From Williamsia muralis (GTDB taxonomy: Bacteria > Actinomycetota > Actinomycetes > Mycobacteriales > Mycobacteriaceae), in the NCBI RefSeq assembly GCF_002735905.1, contig NZ_PEBD01000004.1, positions 1 to 64,000 of the forward strand: a DNA stretch of 64,000 bases. Reading direction: 5' to 3'. The position numbers and the translations under genes are program-made. Positions 8,531 to 18,063 of this stretch are shown here, piece by piece. Position 1 is the first letter of the stretch. Every line of letters starts with the position of its first letter. The notes under the pieces were generated by a model. It ran no database searches. It had not been told where the DNA came from and saw only the letters and a list, made by a program, of their open reading frames with translations.

Positions 8531-8754
8531 AGTGGGGGAGTGCAAGGGCAGTGGCGTGGATTGTCCAGACTCAGGCTCCCCATCGACCGTCCGCCAACGC
8601 GCTGGCAGCTCGGCGGGGCCCGATCGCCTTTGAACCAGCTACGTACGAGAAGCGCCCGAAACTTTCATCACTGATGACGAGACGGACTGAGCTGCAAGAG
8701 TCGTTCTAGGGTGTGAGTGGAAGCCACGCCAGATCCAGTGACGCGCGGTAGCTT

Positions 8755-9429
8755 TCAGTCAGGGCTGCGCCCGTTGGGTCCTCTATATCCGTCTGTGGTG
8801 GTCTCTTCGTGGTGTCTGTCTTTCACGCGTTGAGCGTGCAATTTCAATGTGGTGTCTACGCACCGATGGATTAGGTCACGGTCGATTGCTTGGTCTGACA
8901 CGAGGAGTCGGTAGTAAAGGGGTGCGACGAGGGTCTCGATGACTTCGTGGGGGTTTGAGTGTGGTCGGAGTTGTCCGCGACGGATCGCACGGTCGACCAC
9001 AGGCTGGGAAAGCCGAAAGCGATTTTCCCAGAACAGCGTTCGAGCGGTGGCGACGTCGGGATCGGCCGACAGGGCCAATGAGACACCTAGGAGTCGCACG
9101 ATTGCCGGTTCGGCCAGAAGATGCGCGATCTGATCGGCCAGTTGATATAGATCGAGTCGGATGTCGCCAGTGTCGGGTATTGGGTTGCGCTCTGCTGCCA
9201 AGTCGGAGAGGGCATCGGCAACGAGTGACGGGGGGGTCGGCCACCGGCGGTACACGGTGGTCTGTGCGACTCCGGCCGCGGTGGCGATCGCGGCAATAGT
9301 CAGTCCCTCGAGACCTCGCTCAGCGATATGACGCAGTGTTGCATTCAGGACGTCGCGCCGAACGCGCGCGGTTCGCCCGCCATGTCGACGGGCGGTCACA
9401 GGGGCCTGGGGAACGCTCTCGCTTGTCAC
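8755..9429 (-). CDS. TetR-family transcriptional regulator
   Basis: About 224 residues from a GTG at 9429; in-frame codons continue upstream but look non-coding. The N-terminal helix-turn-helix is clear (VLNATLRHIAERGLEGLTI, IATAAGVAQTTVYRRW). The ligand domain has LARLLAEPA-like and LFWENRFRLSQPVVDRAIRRGQLRPHS segments typical of the TetR_C_11 group. It diverges from the unknown gene at 9531, and a near-perfect operator at 9495-9523 sits between them. It probably represses that gene and perhaps itself. Confidence 0.85.
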   Translation of the reverse strand: MTSESVPQAPVTARRHGGRTARVRRDVLNATLRHIAERGLEGLTIAAIATAAGVAQTTVYRRWPTPPSLVADALSDLAAERNPIPDTGDIRLDLYQLADQIAHLLAEPAIVRLLGVSLALSADPDVATARTLFWENRFRLSQPVVDRAIRRGQLRPHSNPHEVIETLVAPLYYRLLVSDQAIDRDLIHRCVDTTLKLHAQRVKDRHHEETTTDGYRGPNGRSPD

Positions 9430-9462
9430 GTGATGCACCCCCGCATTGGCTTCCTCCGCTGA

Positions 9463-9492
9463 TTGACCTTTGTCGAGGCCACAGCCTACTGT
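9463..9492 (+). promoter_or_regulatory. Promoter of the 9531 gene
   Basis: A -35 TTGACC at 9463-9468 and -10 TACTGT at 9487-9492 are separated by 18 bases. The predicted start point falls within the operator at 9495-9523. Confidence 0.5.
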
Positions 9493-9494
9493 CG

Positions 9495-9523
9495 TCTTAA
9501 CACTACAGAATCTAGCGTTAAGA
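9495..9523. promoter_or_regulatory. Probable TetR operator
   Basis: The arms TCTTAACACTA and TAGCGTTAAGA pair at 10 of 11 positions around a 7-base centre. It overlaps the predicted start point and the AGAGG ribosome-binding site of the 9531 gene, so bound repressor would block transcription. Confidence 0.65.
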
Positions 9524-9530
9524 GGTTGCC

Positions 9531-10259
9531 ATGCCATCCGGCGGACTATCGATCAGCTCGACTTTGGGCGGCCGGACCCTGGGCCGTGAGCAGATTCTTT
9601 CCTGGGAGGGGCGCCGAATCACAGCCGCCGCAAAGCGTCTCAGGGTGGATGTGCCTGCCTCTGGGAGTGTCGCAACTCGGCGAGAAGCGCTCTTGCAGTC
9701 CAAGCTGGCCCTCGGTAGCGAGACCATCATTGATCGGCTCAGCCGAGACATTCGAGTCTCGGAGCCGTTGGCAAGGGCGCAGGCTGCTATTAGTTCGCGG
9801 CGCCGGGTCAGCGTCACGCGTCTCGCGGTGACCGGTGGGACGGCGCGGGAGTTCGTCGCGTGGTTCCGAGAGGAAACCGCCCAGTCCAACGAGCCTGCGA
9901 TGCTGCGGGCATGTCCTGACCACTTCGTTATCCGAACCGGTAAGGATGGGCGTCAGGAAGTGCTCGAGACGACCGGTGGTAGCCCGCTGGCAGCAAGATT
10001 CAGCGTCGACTACACCAACGCTGAAGGGCTTGTGACACCTGCGCACCCAAAGTATCCGCTCCAGATTGCCGGGGTCGCGCTCGGCGGCAAGGACCGGCCG
10101 ATTGGCGGTGTTCGGCACCAGTTTTGCGACACCGAGACGGGGTTCGAAGCGATCTTGACCGTAGAGTTCCCGTTTCCAACCCTGCCGACAATGGTCAGCC
10201 AACACCGATGGCACCTTGCTTGCGAGTTCTCGAACTGGATTGAAGACGCCCTGAGATAG
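9531..10259 (+). CDS. Hypothetical protein under TetR control
   Basis: 242 residues, ATG with AGAGG upstream. I do not recognise a family. There is no signal peptide and no membrane helix. The first half is mixed charged with helical stretches (RREALLQSKLALGSETIIDRL, REFVAWFREETAQ). The second half is richer in strands and aromatics (HFVIRTGKDGRQEVLETTGG, FSVDYTNAEGLVTP, VRHQFCDTETGFEAILTVEF). Codon use looks native. It stands alone between the divergent TetR gene and a 270-base gap, so the TetR ligand may be linked to its function. Confidence 0.6.
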   Translation: MPSGGLSISSTLGGRTLGREQILSWEGRRITAAAKRLRVDVPASGSVATRREALLQSKLALGSETIIDRLSRDIRVSEPLARAQAAISSRRRVSVTRLAVTGGTAREFVAWFREETAQSNEPAMLRACPDHFVIRTGKDGRQEVLETTGGSPLAARFSVDYTNAEGLVTPAHPKYPLQIAGVALGGKDRPIGGVRHQFCDTETGFEAILTVEFPFPTLPTMVSQHRWHLACEFSNWIEDALR

Positions 10260-10531
10260 TCCGATGTGCATGAGGAACCCTCACGCGCATGAGATCAGAT
10301 GCATCTTGGTTTATGGTGCGACTCGTTCTTCACGCTCTCGCCGACTCAGGAAGAGCGGCTCTGAGTGAAGGTAGCCCTCATCGGTATCTACACGCTGTGC
10401 CACCTGCGGCTGATGACAAAAGTCAGAAGCCTGGTCGCCGGTCCGATAGCCGTGTGTAGCTCATCGCGGTCGAATCTACTCATAGCGGACATTGCAACGC
10501 AGAAGACAAGAGTGAGTCCTACTCTGGTCCG

Positions 10532-10921
10532 ATGCACACGCGGCTTCGGCGTTGGAGACAACGGCGCCAACTCAACAAGCTCGGCCCACGCGCCGACATC
10601 TCAAGCCTGGCTCGTTCGTCGGTTCCATCGGATGTAATTCGCGCAGAGGCGGTTCAAGATTTTCGCTGGCAGGTGGAGATCAAAGGTCGACTGACACAAG
10701 CCCCAGGCACTCAGAAGGAGGTGGCCCGCGACCTCGGTATCCCGGTCGGGCTGGTGAACCGGCTCGCTCGCCGCCCATTCAGCATGACGATCATGGTGAC
10801 CACAGCCGCCGAACCGGTGACCGTAACTTTGGAACGCTCCGAACTCGAAGATGCTCTGGGGAGCGCCGCCGCCTTGGATGAGGCGATCGTGATCTGCACC
10901 CGCTACGACTCCGCGAACTGA
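10532..10921 (+). CDS. Hypothetical protein, possible helix-turn-helix
   Basis: 129 residues from the ATG at 10532. The N-terminus is very basic (RLRRWRQRRQLNK). TQKEVARDLGIPVGLVNRLARR has the spacing of a helix-turn-helix. The C-terminal part (VTVTLERSELEDALGSAAALDEAIVICTRYD) looks like a small alpha-beta domain. No good ribosome-binding site is visible, and the opposite strand is also open, so this call rests on composition. Function unknown. Confidence 0.4.
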   Translation: MHTRLRRWRQRRQLNKLGPRADISSLARSSVPSDVIRAEAVQDFRWQVEIKGRLTQAPGTQKEVARDLGIPVGLVNRLARRPFSMTIMVTTAAEPVTVTLERSELEDALGSAAALDEAIVICTRYDSAN

Positions 10922-11101
10922 CTCAGCAGACAAGGGCACGGCTGCACCGCCAGGGTGTCGACCATGTCGACCTCACACGTTTCTACCTGTCGTCTCCGCC
11001 CAACCAACGCAAACTCCGCATGGCCGAAAGACTTCGTGATCCTCGCCGACGAAGCAGGCATGCGTCGATGTCGGAGTCGGGTGAATGGCTACGGTGTTGT
11101 C

Positions 11102-11485
11102 GTGACGTCGTTGACCATCGAGATAGTTCCGCAGCGCATCGCGCGACTCGACGGCGAGTTCAAGATCGAGCACACACCGCCCGGTGTGGAAATGCCTGGC
11201 GCGCCCGACGACCTGATGGTGGCGAAGTCGCCCGAGGGCACAACTCGGGTTCGTCGAGCTGAACCCGACGAGGATGATCGCTGGCTTGCCTTCTACTCGG
11301 GTGGATCTGCACACGGGCTCGACGAGCCTGGGATGACGGTGTCGATTGCTGCGCCGCTGTCGGCGTCAGGATGTCCGATCTTTGTCGTTTCCACCGCCGT
11401 CGCAGATGTTGTACTGGTCCAGAGCGCTCAGCTGGACAGTGCTTGCGCTGCACTCCGATCGGTCGGGCACATCGTCTCGGTTTAG
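11102..11485 (+). CDS. ACT-domain (CASTOR-like) amino-acid-binding protein
   Basis: About 127 residues from a GTG at 11102; the frame is open further upstream but reads as non-coding. The C-terminal half carries the pattern of the second ACT domain of this small family: APLSASGCPIFVVSTAVADVVLVQSAQLDSACAALRSVGH. The N-terminal half (TIEIVPQRIARLDGEF) fits the first domain. Members bind amino acids; no enzyme domain is attached. It sits about 90 bases upstream of the DUF5996 gene on the same strand. The start is uncertain. Confidence 0.7.
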   Translation: MTSLTIEIVPQRIARLDGEFKIEHTPPGVEMPGAPDDLMVAKSPEGTTRVRRAEPDEDDRWLAFYSGGSAHGLDEPGMTVSIAAPLSASGCPIFVVSTAVADVVLVQSAQLDSACAALRSVGHIVSV

Positions 11486-11578
11486 GCTCTGAACCGCCAT
11501 CTTGCGAATTGGCCCGCTCCGTGGCCAGGCATCCATCCCGGTTGCGCGAGTCGAGCGAACTTCGGGAATCATGGGCTC

Positions 11579-12466
11579 ATGAGCACCAGGGACGACTCTT
11601 GGCCTGCCCTTCCGGTGGACAGGTGGATCGACACCAGGGACACGGTTCAGCTGTGGACTCAGATCGTCGGTAAGACCCGGATGGCTCTCGGGCCAGAGAT
11701 CAATCATTGGTGGGGTGTCGCGCTGTATGTGGACGCGCGCGGGCTCACCACGTCACTGATGGCCGTCGGCGACCGCGGCCTTGAGATCCGCTTCGACTTC
11801 ATCGAGCACGAACTGCTGTTCCTCGTCACCGACGGCAGCACCCGCCGGATGAAGCTCGAACCGCGGACCGTCGCCGACTTCTACGCCGAATACACCGGTC
11901 ACCTCGATGAACTCGGTTTCGACATAACGCTGGTCGGCACCCCTGTCGAACTGCCTGAGGCGATCCCGTTCGCCGAGGACACCGTGCACGCCTCGTACGA
12001 CGCGGACGCCATGTGTCGCTTCTGGCGGTCACTTGTCAGTGCGCATGGTGTCCTGTCGAAGTTCCGTGGTGAGTTCCGAGGAAAGTCTTCACCCGTCCAT
12101 TTCTTTTGGGGCGCATTCGATCTCGCCGTCACACGGTTCTCGGGGCGACCTGCCCCAAGGCATCCCGGTGGTATTCCGAACTGCCCCGACTGGGTCATGC
12201 ACGAGGCCTACAGTGACGAGGTCTCGAGCGCTGGCTACTGGCCTGGTGGTGCTGAGGAAGGCGTCTTCTACGCATACGCGTACCCCCATCCCGACGGATA
12301 TGACACCCATCCAGCCGTCGAAGCTCCTGCGTTCTGGGACGCCTCACTGGGGGAGTACGTGCTTCCGTACCATCTCGTGCGTCAGTCACCCGATCCCGGC
12401 GCCATAGTTCTGAACTTCCTTGAGCAAACACACCGCGCGGCGGCGGAAACGGCCGGCTGGACTTAG
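11579..12466 (+). CDS. DUF5996 family protein
   Basis: 295 residues with the features I associate with DUF5996: WPALPVDRWIDTRDTVQLWTQIVGKTR near the start, NHWWGVALYV, a central LEPRTVADFYAEY, then VHFFWGAFDLAVTRFSGR and GGIPNCPDWVMHEAYSDEVSSAGYWPG. The family is cytosolic and of unknown activity; conserved Trp, His and Asp suggest an enzyme or ligand-binding role (inference). It ends close to the convergent TetR gene. Confidence 0.8.
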   Translation: MSTRDDSWPALPVDRWIDTRDTVQLWTQIVGKTRMALGPEINHWWGVALYVDARGLTTSLMAVGDRGLEIRFDFIEHELLFLVTDGSTRRMKLEPRTVADFYAEYTGHLDELGFDITLVGTPVELPEAIPFAEDTVHASYDADAMCRFWRSLVSAHGVLSKFRGEFRGKSSPVHFFWGAFDLAVTRFSGRPAPRHPGGIPNCPDWVMHEAYSDEVSSAGYWPGGAEEGVFYAYAYPHPDGYDTHPAVEAPAFWDASLGEYVLPYHLVRQSPDPGAIVLNFLEQTHRAAAETAGWT

Positions 12467-12518
12467 GGGGCGACAAGAAACCGGGGCCTTGGGCGAGTGG
12501 CTGGCGTGGCCTAGCGGT

Positions 12519-13193
12519 CTAGCGCGACGAACCCAGATCGCCTATCGCCTCGTGTATGCGCGGAAGAACTGAGTCGAGCGGTTGGTTGGTGGACAGGATC
12601 ACAACCGCTGAAGTGGTCGAATCGTTCGCGCGGATGTGGAGGATTGTCCGGGCAGTCGTCATTGCGTCGGTGAACTCTTGGTGGGCGTCGGTGATGTCGC
12701 CTCGTAGCCATCGGCGCAGTACGTGGTTGTGGGCGGCGACAACTGCATTCGCAAAGAGTTCGTGGCGAAGCTGTGCGGTGGCATCGTTTGTTGTCGGTTG
12801 CAGGTGCCGGTTGAACAGTCGGACGTATTTGGAGACGGTGGCGACCTCGTAGTCGCGCAACGCGGGAACAGTTCGGGTGAGGCGATAACGCGCCTGCGCC
12901 AGTTCACCTTCGGTGAGGTAGCTGTCGAAGACTGAGCGCGCAACGTCGATCACCGCGGACGGCATCATCTCGGGGTCGGTTTCGGCGAGGTGGCTGTGGG
13001 CGCTGTGCAGCAGTGAGTCGTGGTCGGGGAACACGATGGCTTCTTTGGACCCGAAGTGGCGGAACAGTGTTGTCCGGCCGACTTTCGCGCGTGCGGCGAT
13101 GTCGTCGACGCTGGTCGCGTCGTACCCGTGCTCTTCGAACAGTGCAAAAGCCGCCCGTGCAAGGCGTTGGCGGGTCGATACTGCTGCGGGCAT
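12519..13193 (-). CDS. TetR-family regulator divergent from fadE25
   Basis: About 224 residues from the ATG at 13193, preceded by AGGAAAGGG; a GTG at 13208 is an alternative. The DNA-binding domain is typical (LARAAFALFEEHGYDATSVDDIAARAKVGRTTLFRHFGSKE, shown here only as landmarks at about residues 12-52). The C-terminal ligand domain has no further assignment. It diverges from the fadE25-type gene, with two identical operators between. Probable role: repression of fadE25 and itself, with an acyl-CoA or related ligand (inference from context). Confidence 0.85.
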   Translation of the reverse strand: MPAAVSTRQRLARAAFALFEEHGYDATSVDDIAARAKVGRTTLFRHFGSKEAIVFPDHDSLLHSAHSHLAETDPEMMPSAVIDVARSVFDSYLTEGELAQARYRLTRTVPALRDYEVATVSKYVRLFNRHLQPTTNDATAQLRHELFANAVVAAHNHVLRRWLRGDITDAHQEFTDAMTTARTILHIRANDSTTSAVVILSTNQPLDSVLPRIHEAIGDLGSSR

Positions 13194-13209
13194 GCCCTTT
13201 CCTGTCACT

Positions 13210-13243
13210 GGTACTTAGTACCACACTTGTGGTACTAAGTACC
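13210..13243. promoter_or_regulatory. Twin 13-bp palindromic operators
   Basis: GGTACTTAGTACC at 13210-13222 and GGTACTAAGTACC at 13231-13243 are each nearly self-complementary and are reverse complements of each other. Together they make a 34-bp dyad matching at 16 of 17 positions. Centres are 21 bp apart, two DNA turns, as expected for two TetR dimers. Confidence 0.8.
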
Positions 13244-13293
13244 GTAGAAGGCGCCCGAGGTTCGCGCGCACAGTGATCACGAGGAGTGTTCTG

Positions 13294-14454
13294 ATGGCCG
13301 GCAACCCCGATTTTGATCTGTTCAAGCTCGGTGAAGAGCACGACGAGTTACGTGCGGCGATTCGGGCTCTGTCGGAGAAGGAGATCGAGCCGCACGCTGC
13401 TGATGTGGATGAGAACTCCCGCTTTCCCGAGGAGGCGCTGGCGGCATTGACGGCGTCAGGGTTCAACGCGATCCATGTGCCCGAGGAGTACGACGGTCAG
13501 GGTGGTGACTCAGTAGCTGCGTGCATCGTGATCGAAGAGGTCGCGCGGGTCGATGCGTCGGCGTCGTTGATCCCGGCGGTCAACAAGTTGGGCACGATGG
13601 GCTTGATCTTGAAGGGCTCTGAGGAACTCAAGCAGCAGGTGTTGCCGTCGATCGCGTCGGGGGAGGCTATGGCGTCGTATGCGTTGTCTGAGCGTGAGGC
13701 GGGGTCGGATGCGGCGGCGATGAAGACCCGGGCCCGGGAAGAGGGCGACAACTGGGTGCTCAACGGTTCCAAGTGCTGGATCACCAACGGCGGGAAGTCG
13801 AGCTGGTACACGGTGATGGCGGTGACCGACCCAGAGAAGGGCGCCAACGGTATTTCCTCGTTCATGGTCCACAAGGATGATCCCGGGTTCACGGTGGGTC
13901 CGTTGGAGAAGAAGCTGGGTATCAAGGGTTCGCCGACGGCGGAGTTGTATTTCGAGGACTGCACCATTCCTGGTGATCGGATCATCGGGGCGCCGGGCAC
14001 CGGTTTCAAGACGGCGCTTGAAACTCTTGATCACACGCGTCCGACGATTGGTGCGCAGGCTTTGGGTATTGCGCAGGGCGCCCTGGATCAGACGATCGCC
14101 TATGTCAAGGAGCGCAAGCAGTTCGGTAAGTCGATCAGTTCGTTTCAGGGTGTGGAGTTCATGTTGGCGGACATGGCGATGAAGATCGAGGCTGCTCGGT
14201 TGATGGTGTACACCTCGGCTGCGCGTGCTGAGCGTGGGGAGAAGAACTTGGGGTTCATCTCCGCGGCGGCGAAGTGCTTCGCCTCTGATGTGGCCATGCA
14301 GGTCACCACGGACGCGGTGCAGTTGTTCGGTGGGTATGGGTACACCCGCGACTTCCCCGTCGAGCGGATGATGCGTGATGCCAAGATCACCCAGATCTAC
14401 GAGGGCACCAACCAGATCCAGCGTGTGGTGATGTCACGCGCACTACTGCGCTGA
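13294..14454 (+). CDS. fadE25: Acyl-CoA dehydrogenase, FadE25-like
   Basis: About 386 residues; the ATG at 13294 follows GAGGAG at seven bases. The whole length agrees closely with M. tuberculosis FadE25 as I remember it: FDLFKL-EEHDE near the start, SYALSEREAGSDAAAMKTRA for FAD binding, KCWITNGGKS, KLGIKGSPTAELYFEDC, RKQFGKSISSFQ. The C-terminal TQIYEGTNQIQRVVMSRALLR carries the catalytic Glu of the short-chain type. It oxidises an acyl-CoA to the 2-enoyl-CoA, passing electrons to ETF. Control is probably by the divergent TetR through the twin operators. Confidence 0.9.
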   Translation: MAGNPDFDLFKLGEEHDELRAAIRALSEKEIEPHAADVDENSRFPEEALAALTASGFNAIHVPEEYDGQGGDSVAACIVIEEVARVDASASLIPAVNKLGTMGLILKGSEELKQQVLPSIASGEAMASYALSEREAGSDAAAMKTRAREEGDNWVLNGSKCWITNGGKSSWYTVMAVTDPEKGANGISSFMVHKDDPGFTVGPLEKKLGIKGSPTAELYFEDCTIPGDRIIGAPGTGFKTALETLDHTRPTIGAQALGIAQGALDQTIAYVKERKQFGKSISSFQGVEFMLADMAMKIEAARLMVYTSAARAERGEKNLGFISAAAKCFASDVAMQVTTDAVQLFGGYGYTRDFPVERMMRDAKITQIYEGTNQIQRVVMSRALLR

Positions 14455-14548
14455 CCCACCTGCGTGCGCGTGGCGCTGATCGTCGAGCCGACACCGGCGC
14501 GCCCGGCAATGACGAGGCGCACCTCGGAAGCGGTTGTGCCCGACATTG

Positions 14549-17500
14549 TTACGCCTTCCACTGACCGGCCAGTGCATCGATACGTCTGCGCACTGCGGTG
14601 GCCCCGGTGTCGTCCGCGGCACGACGCGCGCGGTCGATCGCATCCGTCGGTTGTCGGCCGGATGACTTCGCGGCCAGAAGTGCTTCGAGATACAGGGTTT
14701 CGGCGTACCAGGCGTCGAATCCACGGGCGCGGTGCACATGCAGTGCATCGTCGAGGTGTCGCCTCGCCCGATCGTACTGCCCCAGCGCAATCGACAAGTC
14801 CGCCAGATGATGGTGGGTCACGCCGTACACGACAGCCACCGCACTGATCGTCTCGTCGGCGTGATCGACCATCAGGTCGTAGACCGCCTCGCAGACGGTG
14901 GTGTTGCCGATCTGCGCGGCCACCCGACCCAGAACGGCTATCGAGCTGGCCCACACATGATTCACCTCGATGGCCGCGACGCGTGGCTTGTCGTACCAGG
15001 ACAAGAGGCGGGCCGCGGATTCGACGTCGCCGACATCTGCCATCGCCAGGGCCAGAATGGGCCGGTATGAGCTGACGAGGTCGAAGCGTTCGGTCATGTC
15101 GTTTGCGGCGTCGACGATCTCACGCATGTCGCCTCGCAGGGTCCGCAGGCCGCATACGAATGCGAGAAGACGGCCGAAGGAGTAGGTCTCGATCGGTGAG
15201 GCAGGAATGCTCCGAATTTCTTCGAGTTGCTGGTCGCATTGGGAAAGGCGCCCGGCGGCAAGGGATATGCCGAAGTCGATACTCGAAACGAGCCATCCCA
15301 GCTCGCGATCGCGGCTCGTGTGGGCCGCGGAAACTCTGCCGATTGTGTGCTGCGCCTTCGCCAGTTCGCCGTTCACCACCTGCGCGCGGGCCAACCACAC
15401 GGTCAGCATGGGGTCGAGCGTGCGCGTCGGCGCGATGCTGCTGATCTTTTCCAGCTCCTCGTAGGCGTCTTGGCGGATGGTGGCCATGTGCGGTGTGCGC
15501 AGAGAGACCAATACCGCTGACAGTGCTGCGATGAGTGCATCGGTGTCGTCGGCTGCTCGGGCCGCGTCGATTGCTCGGAGGAGAAGGTCACGCCTGGTGT
15601 GGTGGTCAGTGGTCCAGATCTGTTCGATGGACAGTTGCGCCAGCAGGTGGGCGGTCGACGAGCCGTCATCGCGGCCGGTCGCCTCGAGCGCGTGTAGGGC
15701 GTCGTTGAGACTGGCGATGCGTTCGTGGTCGATGTGTATGTGGACGTAGAGGATTCCGTACAAGTTGTTCGCCAGTGTCGCGGACACGTGCAGGTCGACA
15801 TCGCCGAGTCGGCGTCCCATCGCTGCAGCGCCGAGCAGAGTCGAACGAAACGCCGGATTGCGTGCTTTGCGCTGTGCCCGTCCCAACTTGATGAGGAGCC
15901 GACAACGCGCAGACGAATCGCCGCGTGGGGTGAGGCGCTCAGCGGCGAACTGGTACAGCGATACAGCGTCTTCGTAGGCGCCGATCGAGTTGGCCGCATC
16001 GCCGGCTCGGATCGAGTAGTCCACTGAGCGCGGACGGTCGGAGTCGAGCCCGTGACTCAGGTGATACGCCATACGCGCGAACCCATCTGGCTCGTGATCG
16101 ACTCCGTGGTCCTCGAAAGCGCGGGCGACTCGGGAATGCGCGTGGACGCGACGTACGCCTGGCATCTGAACGTAGACGGACTCTTGAACCAGTGCGTGGC
16201 GGATCATCACCTCGCTGGATGAGACGAACTCTGTGATCAATCGTGCTTGGGAGAGCTCGTCGATCGCGGCCGCGAAAGCACCGTCGTCCATGGGCTCCAC
16301 CGCCGATCGCAGCACACCACGCGGTGACACCAGGCCGATGACCGAACAGACCTCCAGCAGCTCCAACGCATCGGCACCGAGGACTCTCACCCGGTGGGCA
16401 ACCGACTCCGCAACGGATGTCGGCAGTTGTTGATGTGACCGGAGAGCGTCGGTCGTAAGCAGTGACGAGACAAAGAATGGCAACCCGCCCGTCCGGTCGT
16501 GCAGAGCCGCTGGATCGAGGTCGCTGCCCGACGCCTCGACCATAGCCGCCACCTGTTCAACGTCGAACGCACCGAGTTCGATGCGCTGTACACCGCGAGT
16601 TCTGGACGGACTGATCAACACCGAGCGAAGATCTGCGCGGTCGGTGAACTCTTCGCGTACGGTCGCGATGATTGTGAGACTGGCGGATTCGGATCCATGG
16701 ATGACAAATCGCAGCACGTCCAGAGTGGCCGTCGACGCCCAGTGCAGGTCGTCGACCACCAACATCGTGGGGGAGCGCCGCGTGGGCGAGGTGAGCCACT
16801 CGAGGACGGCCGACATGGTCAATGCCCGGTCGTCGTCCTCGACTGAGGGGACAAGTCCGTCGCTGGTTTCCCGCACTCTCTGCGGGACCAACTTCACAAG
16901 TCCCGGGCCGGCGGTGCGGAGCCGCTCCTGCACAGTCACCGGGTCCAGGTCATCGAGTTCACGACCGATCGCCTCGACAAACGGTTCGAAGGAGACCAGC
17001 GACTCCTCGCTGCACCGACCGAACAAGACCGTTGTTCCCATCGCCCGTGCGCGGTCCATTGCTTCGAGAACGAGGGTGGTTTTGCCGGTACCGGCTTCGC
17101 CCACAACCGCGATGAACTGGCCGCGTCCGTGAGCGGCACCGATCACGGCCTCGTCGATGGTGACCCGTTCAGCCGTGCGTTCGATTCTGACCGCGCTGTT
17201 CTCTATTGACGGCGTGGCGGCCGCCACGGTGACCCGCGTCGGGTGGTCGTCGCTGCGCAGTATCTCGAGATAGAGGTTCTCGGTTTCCGCAGAAGGCGTG
17301 GTGCCCAACTCCTCGGCCAGCGCCTGCCGGCACCTGGCGGCCGCCGCCAACGCCTGGCCCCGTTCACCCAGGGCCATGTACCCGCTCATGGCGATCCGAT
17401 ACGCGTTCTCGCGGAAGGGATCGATGGCGATGATGGACTGGGCCGACTGCGTGGCGCGCGAATACTCGCTTGCCCTCAGTGACCCGTCGGCGTCGATCTC

Positions 17501-18001
17501 CAGAGCCCTGATCCGAATGCGCGTCGCCTCGGCACGGACGTGGTCTGCCCACGACCCAGTGATACCGTCCAACGGTGCAGATGTGAGCAGCCCCAGCGCT
17601 TTTCGTGCGTTGTGCAGTACCGCTTGAGGGTTGCCGAGTGAGGTGTCGCAGTACATCTCAGCGAGTTCCAGATCGGATCGCAGCGAGGCGGGCAGCGTCA
17701 AGCGAACACCGCCGCTTCGCGAACGGAGGCCGTCCGCGGGCAATCCGACGAGACGAAACGTGTCCCTGATCCGGGAGAAAAGAATACGAAGTGCCGCGTT
17801 CCACGACTGCGGGCGGTCAGCCGGCCACACGGCCTCTGCGAGTTCTTCCAACGACACATCGCGATGACGGTTGACCACGAGGAACCCGAGGACCAACGCA
17901 CATCTCGGTCCGCCGACGATGCGGGGATCGGCTTCACGACCACCGAAAGTGACAGTCACACCGCCGGTGAGGCGAAACACGAGCTCCGCGTCGGCTGTCA
18001 C
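14549..18001 (-). CDS. SARP/BTAD-AAA large transcriptional regulator
   Basis: 1150 residues. An OmpR-like winged helix (about residues 8-100; WNAALRILFSRIR) and a BTAD tetratricopeptide region (about 110-255; LELAEMYCDTSLGN, AIDPFRENAYRIAMSGY) are followed by a STAND-type ATPase with Walker A GEAGTGKTT at about 300-308, Walker B MLVVDDLHWAS, and a long C-terminal helical repeat region. Such SARP-LAL proteins usually activate nearby biosynthetic genes, but no such cluster lies next to it here. It is convergent with fadE25 and ends 62 bases upstream of nmtR, on the same strand. Target unknown. Confidence 0.85.
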   Translation of the reverse strand: MTADAELVFRLTGGVTVTFGGREADPRIVGGPRCALVLGFLVVNRHRDVSLEELAEAVWPADRPQSWNAALRILFSRIRDTFRLVGLPADGLRSRSGGVRLTLPASLRSDLELAEMYCDTSLGNPQAVLHNARKALGLLTSAPLDGITGSWADHVRAEATRIRIRALEIDADGSLRASEYSRATQSAQSIIAIDPFRENAYRIAMSGYMALGERGQALAAAARCRQALAEELGTTPSAETENLYLEILRSDDHPTRVTVAAATPSIENSAVRIERTAERVTIDEAVIGAAHGRGQFIAVVGEAGTGKTTLVLEAMDRARAMGTTVLFGRCSEESLVSFEPFVEAIGRELDDLDPVTVQERLRTAGPGLVKLVPQRVRETSDGLVPSVEDDDRALTMSAVLEWLTSPTRRSPTMLVVDDLHWASTATLDVLRFVIHGSESASLTIIATVREEFTDRADLRSVLISPSRTRGVQRIELGAFDVEQVAAMVEASGSDLDPAALHDRTGGLPFFVSSLLTTDALRSHQQLPTSVAESVAHRVRVLGADALELLEVCSVIGLVSPRGVLRSAVEPMDDGAFAAAIDELSQARLITEFVSSSEVMIRHALVQESVYVQMPGVRRVHAHSRVARAFEDHGVDHEPDGFARMAYHLSHGLDSDRPRSVDYSIRAGDAANSIGAYEDAVSLYQFAAERLTPRGDSSARCRLLIKLGRAQRKARNPAFRSTLLGAAAMGRRLGDVDLHVSATLANNLYGILYVHIHIDHERIASLNDALHALEATGRDDGSSTAHLLAQLSIEQIWTTDHHTRRDLLLRAIDAARAADDTDALIAALSAVLVSLRTPHMATIRQDAYEELEKISSIAPTRTLDPMLTVWLARAQVVNGELAKAQHTIGRVSAAHTSRDRELGWLVSSIDFGISLAAGRLSQCDQQLEEIRSIPASPIETYSFGRLLAFVCGLRTLRGDMREIVDAANDMTERFDLVSSYRPILALAMADVGDVESAARLLSWYDKPRVAAIEVNHVWASSIAVLGRVAAQIGNTTVCEAVYDLMVDHADETISAVAVVYGVTHHHLADLSIALGQYDRARRHLDDALHVHRARGFDAWYAETLYLEALLAAKSSGRQPTDAIDRARRAADDTGATAVRRRIDALAGQWKA

Positions 18002-18063
18002 ACCCGAAGTCTATCCAGCGGGAGCGCACATGCCGGACTTCGGCGGTGTGTCAGATGTTCTTC

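Noticed and set aside
10601-10939. Minus-strand frame opposite the 10532 gene
   Set aside because: Composition is worse (many His, Arg, Gly) and no start site; the plus frame was kept at low confidence.
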